Shown: positions 16,552 through 23,522 of the stretch, piece by piece
Layout of the letters: each line of letters begins with the position of its first letter
Position numbering within the stretch: the first letter of the stretch is position 1
Assembly: GCA_963805505.1 (NCBI GenBank)
Contig: CAWDUP010000007.1
Span: forward strand, 1 to 64,000
Origin: JANPBY01 sp963805505
Lineage (GTDB): Bacteria; Actinomycetota; Actinomycetes; DATJPE01
Reading direction: 5' to 3'
Length of the DNA: 64,000 nt
Position numbers and translations under genes: made by a program
Notes under the pieces: model-generated
Told to the model about the DNA's origin: nothing
The model's database searches: none
The model's input: the letters and a program-made list of their open reading frames with translations, nothing else

Positions 16552-16693
16552 GAGCACACGCTAGAGGTCGTCGGCCCTGGACCGCCTCGTTCGCGCGACT
16601 GATCGTTGCGCGTTCGGTCTCCTGCGCTCGTAGGGGTCAACAGTCACCGCGCGGCCGATGTGCGGGCACGGGCCTGGACGGAAGGTGAGCCCT

Positions 16694-17362
16694 ATGGAAA
16701 CCACCACTGCGGTCGACCAGTCAGCGTCATCCAAGACCACCAACATTCCCGCCCGCTGGGCCTGGTGGGGAGTAGCAGCCGGAGCTCTCGGCCTCTTCGG
16801 CAACCTGATCTCCTCGCACGCGAGCCTCACGAATGCTGATGCTGCATCGGCCATCCAGTCGGTCAGTCGCAGCAGCTATCACATCGGGACAGTGGCGGGC
16901 GTCGCTGCGTTCTTCTGTCTGGTGATCCTGGCGAGTGGGTGGCGTCGCTGGGCAGCGCCGTACGGCGTCGCCGAGCACAGCATCGCCACCGCGGTCGCGG
17001 TCAGCGCCACGCTGGCGCTCCTCGGCACCGGGATCAGGGGCGGCCTCTCGGAATACCTGCCGAGCGGCATCAATGGCGACAACTTCGACGCAGCAGGGGT
17101 CTACGTGCTCTTCGTCATGCACGACACCGCACCATGGTTCGCCTGGTGGGGCGTTCTGGCAGCGGCCGGAATCGTTGCTTATCTAGCGTTTCGGCGGAGG
17201 ACGTTCCCGCGGTGGCTCGGCGTGGTCAGTGTGCTCGGTCTTCTCCCACCGCTGGTTGTCCTCGTCACCTCCGGCGCTGTGGCGCTGGCCGGGCTCATCG
17301 GGCCGGTCTGGCTCGTGATCGCCTCGTTGTCCGTGGCCGTTCGAGGACTTCCCGAAGCCTGA
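16694..17362 (+). CDS. multi-pass membrane protein, unknown function
   Basis: A 222-residue protein with about six membrane segments, the first at WAWWGVAAGALGLFGNLI and later ones at VAAFFCLVILASGW, ATAVAVSATLALLGTGI, WFAWWGVLAAAGIVAYL, VSVLGLLPPLVVLVTSG and GLIGPVWLVIASL. The ATG at 16694 has GAAGGTGAG upstream. It is divergent from the kinase gene (143 bases apart), and the same arrangement of a NarL-type pair facing a roughly 225-residue membrane protein occurs at 49821-52500. It may be a target or a partner of the kinase. I do not recognise the family. Confidence 0.7.
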   Translation: METTTAVDQSASSKTTNIPARWAWWGVAAGALGLFGNLISSHASLTNADAASAIQSVSRSSYHIGTVAGVAAFFCLVILASGWRRWAAPYGVAEHSIATAVAVSATLALLGTGIRGGLSEYLPSGINGDNFDAAGVYVLFVMHDTAPWFAWWGVLAAAGIVAYLAFRRRTFPRWLGVVSVLGLLPPLVVLVTSGAVALAGLIGPVWLVIASLSVAVRGLPEA

Positions 17363-17370
17363 CAGGTGCG

Positions 17371-17428
17371 CGAGATCGGGCTTCTGCACCGGTTGCCGTA
17401 GCAAACCGGGGCCAGAAGCCCGATCTCG
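17371..17428. terminator. strong hairpin between convergent genes
   Basis: A perfect 16-base stem: CGAGATCGGGCTTCTG at 17371-17386 pairs with CAGAAGCCCGATCTCG at 17413-17428. Inside it CCGGTT pairs with AACCGG around a nine-base loop. It sits 8 bases after the membrane-protein stop and 22 bases before the convergent gene end, so it can serve both as a terminator and as a dispersed repeat element; there is no run of T on either side. Confidence 0.7.
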
Positions 17429-17450
17429 GCGCGAGGCTCGAGCTGTGACG

Positions 17451-18305
17451 TCAGGTCGGCAGCTTCATCGAGTCGAGCACCCCGGCGAGAGCTGCTTCGA
17501 GCTCCGCCTGTTGTTCAGGGCTCTTGGCCCCCGAAGCCTTCACGACCATGTACGTGTCACCGTGCTTGCCGACACGGATGATCGTCTCGCTGAACGTCTC
17601 ACCGGGCAGTGCGCGCTCCCACGAAGGGCCGGTGGCGCTGCCGTCGTCATACTTGCCGAGCAGCACTCCTCCAGATCCCGAAACCAGCGTGGCGTCGTCG
17701 TTCACGCGGACCGTCAGCTGAGGGAAATTCTGGCCGTCGATGCTGACCTCTCGATCTGCGAGCACTGTCAGCGACGGGTTCGCTCGCAACCAGTCGGCGT
17801 ATCCCGAGCAACTAGGCCTCACCGGGCCGATGCACCCAGCGCTTGGAACGGCCATGCCCTTGCCAGTCTCTTGGTCGTAGACCGCGAGAAGCGGCCCACC
17901 GATCTCGATGTGTGGCCCAAGCCCGACCCCCTGTCCGAGCCACACGTAGGACTCATCTGTGGGGATGTCCCAGCCCTTGGGGGCCCGGGTGACTAGGGGT
18001 GGATTCAGCCTCGTGCCTACCGCCTGGCCCGGTTGGTAGGTGTAGGGCGTCTCGATCGCGTTGGTGTTTGTTGACGGGCCTGGGGTAGCCGGAAGCGCGT
18101 CGCTGCCGCCACCAACGTTGGCCGCCGTGAACCACGCGGCGCCGACGATGACAAGTAGGGCGGCTAGGCCGCCGAGTGCCGCACCGTTGCGTCGGCGGGC
18201 CTTGTCCTCGCGCTTGAGCTCAGTGACCTGTCCCATCGGGTCAACCCCTTGGGTCGAGGCGCGCACTCCATCCGCAGCGCGCCGTGCGCGGGTGTCGAGG
18301 TTCAT
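17451..18305 (-). CDS. membrane-anchored partner of SigE-family sigma factor
   Basis: A 284-residue protein. A cytoplasmic N-terminus of about 40 residues (rich in Arg, Lys, Asp) precedes one membrane segment GAALGGLAALLVIVGAAWFT, then a Pro/Thr linker and an outside domain of about 200 residues with a pair of Cys. The ATGA overlap with the sigma factor gene (18302) and the layout suggest a sigma-linked sensor or anti-sigma factor. The cytoplasmic part is too short for a standard zinc anti-sigma domain, so the anti-sigma role is only an inference. Confidence 0.65.
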   Translation of the reverse strand: MNLDTRARRAADGVRASTQGVDPMGQVTELKREDKARRRNGAALGGLAALLVIVGAAWFTAANVGGGSDALPATPGPSTNTNAIETPYTYQPGQAVGTRLNPPLVTRAPKGWDIPTDESYVWLGQGVGLGPHIEIGGPLLAVYDQETGKGMAVPSAGCIGPVRPSCSGYADWLRANPSLTVLADREVSIDGQNFPQLTVRVNDDATLVSGSGGVLLGKYDDGSATGPSWERALPGETFSETIIRVGKHGDTYMVVKASGAKSPEQQAELEAALAGVLDSMKLPT

Positions 18306-18937
18306 CGACCTTCCTCCTCGGGTCCCAGCTCGTTGCCCAGCCGAGCAGCAAGCCGTGCCCGGCCCCGCGCAAGGTGCACCTTCACGGTGCCCTCCGCGCA
18401 GCCGACCACCTCAGCGACCTCCGCCAGCGAACAGCCGTACACATAGCGCAGAGCGATGCACTGCGCCTGCCGCTTGGGCAACCGACGTAGCTCCGACCAG
18501 AACTCGCCGTCATCGGCGTCCAGCGCCGTGACGTCACTGCGCCGTCCTCGCAGCCGTACCAAGGCTCTTGCCTCGACCATGCGTCGTCGAACGACCGAGG
18601 TGGCGAGGTTGGCGCAGGCCCGACGCACCCAGGCGTGCGGTGCGTCGAGGCTGCTCACGTGATCCCAGCGGCGGTAAGCCGCCAGCATCGCCTCTTGAGC
18701 TACGTCCTCGGCGTGCGAGCGAGACCCGGTGAGGCCATGGGCCAGCGCCACGAGGGAGGAGTACTCCCGTAGATAGAACGTCTCGAACGCCTCGACCCGA
18801 GGGAGGTGGACGACCGGCTGTGCTGGTGCGGGAACGGCGTGGAACCGCGCGCTCTGGCCCGTGGCCGCGTCCATCCCGCCTGCGGCCGCGGTGGCCGATG
18901 AACCTGTCACGCCCCTCACTCGCGGCAGCGGCACCAT
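18302..18937 (-). CDS. SigE-family ECF RNA polymerase sigma factor
   Basis: From the ATG at 18937 the protein has 211 residues; the reading frame runs much further, and a GTG at 18973 preceded by GAGGAG is another option. Region 2 begins AFETFYLREYSSLVALAHGL with DVAQEAMLAAYRRWDHV; region 4 reads LPKRQAQCIALRYVYGCSLAEVAEVVG with helix-turn-helix CAEGTVKVHLARGRARL. This matches the SigE family of sigma-70. The next gene (17451) overlaps its stop and is membrane anchored, as for many sigma/anti-sigma pairs. Target promoters are not known. Confidence 0.87.
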   Translation of the reverse strand: MVPLPRVRGVTGSSATAAAGGMDAATGQSARFHAVPAPAQPVVHLPRVEAFETFYLREYSSLVALAHGLTGSRSHAEDVAQEAMLAAYRRWDHVSSLDAPHAWVRRACANLATSVVRRRMVEARALVRLRGRRSDVTALDADDGEFWSELRRLPKRQAQCIALRYVYGCSLAEVAEVVGCAEGTVKVHLARGRARLAARLGNELGPEEEGR

Positions 18938-19166
18938 CGGTGTACCACTGCTGCGAAGAATCAGACGCAACACCGTCTCCTCACCGTGCCTGGGATCCAG
19001 CGGTCCCAGCACCCAAGTGTGCGCGCTGCTGCCGGGTTTTGGGCCTGGTCGGCGGTGTCGGTGCTGGATAGCGTTCTGTCGGTGAGGCAGGTCCAGCCGG
19101 CGCGGGACGCAGCGCCGGAAGAAGGCGGTATCTGCGAGTTCTGCGAGATCAGTGAGGTGGGGCTGT

Positions 19167-20322
19167 GTGTCTGCTGACGGCGCCCCCGAGCTCACAGCGC
19201 TGATCGAGGATCTCCCGCTCGTCGACCACCACGTGCACGGCGCGACCCGACGGCAGCTCGACCGCGCTGCTCTCGAAGGCATGCTCACCGAGTCAGCGTG
19301 GCCGGCTCCGACCGGCACCAGCCAGCTGGACTCCCAGATCGGGTTCGCGCTCCGGCGTTGGTGCGCACCGCTGCTCGACCTGGATCCGCATGCGGCGCCG
19401 GAGGCGTACGTCGCCCGGCGCCACGAGCTCGGGCCTGATGAGGTGAACCGTCGACTGCTGCGAGCCAGCGGCGTCGCGCACTATCTCGTCGATACCGGAT
19501 ATCGAAGCGACGAGCTCCTCGACCCCGACGTGCTGGCCACCGTCGCGGGCGCCGCCGCCGACGAAGTGGTGCGGCTGGAGAGCGTCGCCGAGCAGTGGGC
19601 GCTCGACGGCGTGACCGCGCAGGAGTTCGCCGACGGGTACGTCCAGCGCCTCGCCGAGCGGACGGTCGACGCCGTCGGGGTGAAGTCGGTCATCGCCTAC
19701 CGGTACGGCTTCGACTTCGACCCCGAGCGCCCGTCCCCGTCTCACGTGGTCGAGGCGGCGGGCCGGTGGCTTGCGGACGTCGAGCGCACCGGGACGGCGC
19801 GGGTCGACGACCCCGTCCTGCTGCGCCACCTGCTGTGGGCGGGCGTCGACCGTGGGCTGCCCATCCAGCTGCACGCCGGGTTTGGCGACGCCGACCTCGA
19901 GCTGCACCGCGCTGACCCGTTGCTGCTCACGCGGATTCCTGAGGGCGGTGCGCCCGCTCGACGTACCCGTCATGCTGCTGCACTGCTATCCGTACCACCG
20001 CAACGCGGGTTATCTGGCCCAGATCTTCCCCAACGTCTACCTCGACGTGGGGCTCGCCGTGAACCACACCGGCGCCCGGGCGCGCGCGGTGGTCGCGGAG
20101 TCCCTCGAGCTGGCGCCGTTCGCCAAGGTGCTGTTCTCCTCCGATGCGTTCGGGCCGGCCGAGCTGCACTACCTCGGGGCGCGGCTATGGCGCACGGCCA
20201 TAGCGGAGGTGCTGGGTGGCTGGGTCGGCGAGGGGGAGTGGTCGCTCGCCGATGCCGGGCGGGTGGCCAGAATGGTCGGTGTGGACAACGCCCGCCGGGT
20301 CTACCGGCTGGACGCTCGATGA
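19167..20322 (+). pseudogene. FluG-like amidohydrolase with a frameshift
   Basis: The start is the GTG at 19167, with GAGGTGGGG upstream. The reading runs DLPLVDHHVHG (metal-site HxH), DAVGVKSVIAYRYGF and IQLHAGFGD; near 19935 the family sequence moves to another frame, FLRAVRPLDVPVMLLHCYPY, then FSSDAFGPAE (metal-site Asp), and ends at 20322, overlapping the glutamine synthetase start by ATGA. This is the amidohydrolase domain found at the N-terminus of fungal FluG. A one-base shift near CGGATTCC at about 19931-19938 explains it; whether that is a real mutation or a sequencing error is open. Confidence 0.72.
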
Positions 20323-21707
20323 CCCGGCCTCGCGGCGACGAGCCGTCGCATCCCCACGACGCGGCGAGCCTGCTTCTGCATGCGCAGGACGACGGCCTGC
20401 GGTTCTTGCGCTTCCTCTACTGCGACCCCAGCGGCGTGATCCGCGGCAAGCAGGTCCACGCGGACCGGCTGGCGGGGAGCGTGATCTCGGGTCTCGGGCT
20501 GACCCGCGCGCAGAACGCGGTGAACGCGCTGGACGACCTGGTCCCGATCTCCGGCATGGAGCCGATCGGCGAGATCCGGATCGTCCCCGACCCGGCGACG
20601 TACGTCCGGCACCCGTGGCTGGACGGCGTCGGCAGCGTGCTGTGCGACCAGGTCGATCACGACGGCACCGACTGGGGCTGCTGCCCCCGGTCGTTCCTCA
20701 AGCGCGTGGTCGAGCAGGCCGCGGCGGCCGGCGTCCGGGTCCGCGCGTCCTTCGAGAACGAGTTCTACCTCGCCCGCGACGTCGACGGAGTGCCGCGCCC
20801 GTGGGCGAACGGCCCGGTCTACTCCTCGGCCGGTCTCGACCGCGCGGCCCCGGTCATGGCCGACATCGTCGATGCGCTCCTCGCGCAGGGCTTGGTCGTC
20901 GAGCAGGCGATCAACGAGTACGGCCCCGGGCAGCAGGAGATCTCCATCCAATACGGCGACGCACTCGCGGCAGCCGACAACCAGCTCCGCTTCCGCGACA
21001 CCGTTCGGGGGGTGGCCGAGTCGGGTCACGGGTTGCGGGCGTCCTTCGCCCCGAAGCCGTACGCCGACGGGATCGGCAGCGGCGCCCACCTGCACTTCAG
21101 CGTCTGGGACGCCAGCGGCGAACGAAACCTGATGCACGATCCGGCTGACCCGTTCGCGGTGGGCGCCGACGCGCAGGCGTTCCTCGCCGGCGTGCTCGAC
21201 CACCTGCCGGCGCTGGTCGCGCTGACCTGCCCCTCCTACCTGTCCTACGACCGGCTGCGCCCCGCGGCGTGGGCCGGCTCGACGGTCTCCTGGGGCTTCG
21301 ACAACCGCGAGGCTGGACTGCGCATCGCGTCACCCTTCCGCGGCCGGGAGTTGGAGAGCGCCAACGCCGAGCTCAAGACCTGCGACGCCAGCAGCAACCC
21401 CTACCTCGCGCTCGGCGGCCTCATCCTTTGCGGGCTCGACGGCATGGCCCGCCGCCTGCAGTTGCCCGCGCCCGCGCGGCAGGATCCGGCCCGGATGAGC
21501 GCGGAGGATCGTGAGCGTTGCGGGATCCGACCGCTGCCTTCGAAGCAGGGCGAGGCGATGGACCTGCTGGAAGCGGACGACGTACTCATGGCCGGTCTCG
21601 GTGACCTGCTCGGACGCTGCGTGCTCGCCGTCCGCCGAGCCGAGTTCGAGACCTGCTCGGCGATGAGCGACGAGGAAGTACGGCTCCGCACGTTCGACAT
21701 CTACTGA
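20319..21707 (+). CDS. glutamine synthetase family protein (FluG C-terminal-like)
   Basis: A 462-residue glutamine synthetase-fold protein starting at an ATG inside the ATGA overlap. It shows the beta-grasp N-terminus (RFLYCDPSGVIRGKQVHADR), the ASFENEFYL metal-site Glu, YGPGQQEISIQYGDAL, GSGAHLHFSVWD (metal His), the ATP-loop region SYDRLRPAAWAGS, and ELKTCDASSNPYLALGG with RNPS-like Asp/Asn. The family in actinobacteria includes gamma-glutamylpolyamine and gamma-glutamyl-amine ligases; ligation of glutamate to an amine is the likely chemistry. It pairs with the amidohydrolase upstream like the two halves of FluG. Confidence 0.88.
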   Translation: MTRPRGDEPSHPHDAASLLLHAQDDGLRFLRFLYCDPSGVIRGKQVHADRLAGSVISGLGLTRAQNAVNALDDLVPISGMEPIGEIRIVPDPATYVRHPWLDGVGSVLCDQVDHDGTDWGCCPRSFLKRVVEQAAAAGVRVRASFENEFYLARDVDGVPRPWANGPVYSSAGLDRAAPVMADIVDALLAQGLVVEQAINEYGPGQQEISIQYGDALAAADNQLRFRDTVRGVAESGHGLRASFAPKPYADGIGSGAHLHFSVWDASGERNLMHDPADPFAVGADAQAFLAGVLDHLPALVALTCPSYLSYDRLRPAAWAGSTVSWGFDNREAGLRIASPFRGRELESANAELKTCDASSNPYLALGGLILCGLDGMARRLQLPAPARQDPARMSAEDRERCGIRPLPSKQGEAMDLLEADDVLMAGLGDLLGRCVLAVRRAEFETCSAMSDEEVRLRTFDIY

Positions 21708-21822
21708 CCCGGCGACCCGACCCGCCCCCGAGACGAGCTCGCCGGTCCATCGACGTCAGCGAGACCCGAGCCTGCTCGTGTTGTGTGCGCCGCCAGCAGC
21801 GGAGCGCTTGCCTGCACCCCCC

Positions 21823-21832
21823 TACCTTCCTA
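21823..21832 (+). promoter_or_regulatory. TACCTTCCTA element upstream of PadR-like gene
   Basis: TACCTTCCTA lies 10 bases before the PadR-like start codon. Its exact reverse complement, TAGGAAGGTA, occurs in the palindrome at 22845-22870 at the other end of the same operon. A 10-base match on both sides of the regulator gene suggests an operator site for the PadR-like protein. Confidence 0.45.
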
Positions 21833-21842
21833 TGCTTCCAGC

Positions 21843-22187
21843 ATGGTCTTTCGCAAGCCCGGGACGCTGATGCCGTTGGAACGCGCCATCCTCGAGGTCG
21901 GCGTGGCTCAGGGCGGCCAGGGCATGTATGGCTTCTCCCTCGCACAAGCCTTGGCGGGGGAGAAGGGTGAGACTCGGCTTGTCTCGCACGGGACGCTCTA
22001 CAAGGCGCTGGATCGGTTGCGTAGGGCCGGCCTTCTCGAGTCGGAGTGGGAGAATGCGGAGGCCGCTGCCGAAGCGGGTCGTCCTAGGCGACGGATCTAC
22101 CGGGTCACGACGGCTGGCGCGACGGCATTGGCCAGCTCCGAGGCCCCAGAGGCGGATGGGCAGCGCTGGGGCGAGGCGCGGGCTTGA
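21843..22187 (+). CDS. PadR-like transcriptional regulator
   Basis: A 114-residue small PadR-type regulator from the ATG at 21843. It begins KPGTLMPLERAILEVGV and has a winged helix: YGFSLAQALAGEKG, HGTLYKALDRLRRAGLLESEW and the wing GRPRRRIYRVTTAGATAL. It is followed by a membrane gene with a one-base overlap. Small PadR proteins often pair with membrane partners in this way. Its likely operators are the AGGAAGGTA-type sites described before the start and at 22845. Confidence 0.83.
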   Translation: MVFRKPGTLMPLERAILEVGVAQGGQGMYGFSLAQALAGEKGETRLVSHGTLYKALDRLRRAGLLESEWENAEAAAEAGRPRRRIYRVTTAGATALASSEAPEADGQRWGEARA

Positions 22188-22867
22188 TGAGCGCCGGAGC
22201 CTGGGCGGGTCGCGTCACGCGCCGGTGGGTCGCGCTCTACACCCGTACTGCTCCGATCGGTGACGCCGCAGACCGCCGGGCTGAGATGGAGTCAGACCTG
22301 TTCGACCAGGCCTCCGCGTGCAACGCACGGTCAGCCTCCTCAAGGCAGATGAACAGCGAACTGCTGGGGCGGGCCGTTCGCGGTATTCCTGCGGACATCG
22401 GTTGGCGGCTCGAGGTCGAGCAGGCGCCTGGCCGACTTCGGTGGCACGTCCGCCATCCGTCGACAGTGCTCCTGGCAACATGGGCCTTCTTGCTGCCGAT
22501 CAACCAGCTTGCGGACGTGAGAGCGGCCGACGAGGCACGGTGGAGCGCTGCTGGACTCCTCGGAGCGGCAACCGTTGCGCTCGGTGCGTTCCTCATCGCC
22601 TTCGCGATCGTCTCTCTAGCGGTGCGCGGCCCGGCCGGCTTGCGCCCGCGAAGGTCGACCGCCCGCGACGTGCGTGTCGACGTCTTGTGCGGGATGGCCG
22701 TCGCCTACGCCGTGTCGGGGATCTGGCGGTTCGCCCCGGATCCCTTGCAGGCCATCGCAAACGCCGGCTACGTCGCTTTTGGACTGCTGCTCGTGCTCTA
22801 TCTGATGCTCGTTGCCTACGCCTGCTTCCGACTCGTGTTCCTTGACTTTAGGAAGGTATCTTCCTAA
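22187..22867 (+). CDS. membrane protein co-transcribed with PadR regulator
   Basis: A 226-residue protein starting at the ATG in TGATG, overlapping the PadR stop by one base. Residues 1-95 are a soluble region that resembles the conserved AADRRAEMESDLFDQA-type N-terminus of PadR partners. Four membrane segments follow, including TVLLATWAFLLPINQLAD, LLGAATVALGAFLIAFAIVS and YVAFGLLLVLYLMLVAYACF. Such pairs act together in membrane-related stress control; exact function is unknown. A palindrome covers its stop codon. Confidence 0.75.
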   Translation: MSAGAWAGRVTRRWVALYTRTAPIGDAADRRAEMESDLFDQASACNARSASSRQMNSELLGRAVRGIPADIGWRLEVEQAPGRLRWHVRHPSTVLLATWAFLLPINQLADVRAADEARWSAAGLLGAATVALGAFLIAFAIVSLAVRGPAGLRPRRSTARDVRVDVLCGMAVAYAVSGIWRFAPDPLQAIANAGYVAFGLLLVLYLMLVAYACFRLVFLDFRKVSS

Positions 22868-22870
22868 AGT
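22845..22870. promoter_or_regulatory. perfect palindrome at the operon end
   Basis: ACTTTAGGAAG-GTAT-CTTCCTAAAGT: 11-base perfect arms with a 4-base centre, spanning the stop codon of the membrane gene and lying 28 bases before the next start codon. It contains TAGGAAGGTA, the reverse complement of the site before the PadR-like gene. I read it as a PadR operator controlling the next gene (22898), though a short terminator hairpin is possible. Confidence 0.6.
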
Positions 22871-22897
22871 TGGCCTCCTTCAAGCGAGAGGAAGGTC

Positions 22898-23278
22898 ATG
22901 AGCGGTTTCGAGCGTTGGATTCGACTGACTGTTGCTGGCTGGACGGCGGTCGCCGCCTTCGGGGTGGCCATCGTGCTGTTCGCCGACGAGCCGGTGTTTG
23001 GCGTTGTCACTGCGGTGGTTGCCTCGACCGTTGGCGGGTGGGTATGGCTGCGTCGTAGCAGGCTCGCCCTTGCCGGGTCCTTCATCCTGGGCATACCCGT
23101 GTTCCTCGAACACCTCGGCTATGTCTTCGCAGACGTGAGCGATGGCGCGTGGGGCTCTACTTTCGCGCAGGATCTGCTAGGCCTTGCTGGCGGCATCTGC
23201 GTCCTCGTTGGTTCGGCGCTGTCCTTCCGGTGTCAAAGGATTGCCGCCCAGGCACCCACGGCGGTGTCGATTGGCTGA
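22898..23278 (+). CDS. small membrane protein
   Basis: A 126-residue protein starting at an ATG preceded by GAGAGGAAGG. It has an Arg-rich N-terminus, then about four membrane segments (LTVAGWTAVAAFGVAIVLFA, GVVTAVVASTVGGWVWL, LAGSFILGIPVFLEHLGYVF and LLGLAGGICVLVGSALSF). No recognisable family. It lies just after the palindrome at 22845 and may belong to the PadR regulon. Confidence 0.7.
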   Translation: MSGFERWIRLTVAGWTAVAAFGVAIVLFADEPVFGVVTAVVASTVGGWVWLRRSRLALAGSFILGIPVFLEHLGYVFADVSDGAWGSTFAQDLLGLAGGICVLVGSALSFRCQRIAAQAPTAVSIG

Positions 23279-23344
23279 CCGGCGGGCGGAGCTGGTGCAC
23301 CTGGCCTGACTTGGAGGCTCCGAGCGATTTCGACTTCTGGTCTG

Positions 23345-23406
23345 GCCGAGTGGCATCGAACGGGGCAAAGTTGGCCGTCGCATTGCCCCGTTCGATGCCA
23401 TTCGGC
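23345..23406. repeat. 62-nt hairpin repeat, copy B
   Basis: The left arm GCCGAGTGGCATCGAACGGG and right arm CCCCGTTCGATGCCATTCGG pair nearly perfectly; the only mismatch would form a G-U pair in RNA. Same length and loop core (GCCGTC-N-CAT) as copy A at 14379-14440. It lies 117 bases before the fhs start, followed by an 11-base direct repeat GCGAACGTGCG. Copies differ mostly in pairs that keep the stem. Confidence 0.75.
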
Positions 23407-23522
23407 GAACGTGCGGCGAACGTGCGGCGATCGGCCGGCGGCTCCGAGGCAGCTCAGAGGCAGCTCCGACGCCCTTCTGAGTTCGTCGATTCGCCTTTCC
23501 TCGGCAGGACGGAGGGCCATGC

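Noticed and set aside
20301..21203. A 300-residue reading on the minus strand inside the glutamine synthetase gene
   Set aside because: Shadow of the glutamine synthetase coding strand; composition Arg/Val/Asp-rich with no motif.
19152..21707. An apparent 851-residue fusion of amidohydrolase and glutamine synthetase in one frame
   Set aside because: Residues about 259-390 of this reading are Arg/Gly/Pro-rich out-of-frame sequence, while the conserved hydrolase sequence is in another frame ending at the glutamine synthetase start. The fusion is an effect of the frameshift near 19935.
23407..23430. Tandem GCGAACGTGCG repeat as a possible CRISPR-like or attachment site
   Set aside because: Only two and a half units directly joined with no spacers; too short to be an array or an att core.
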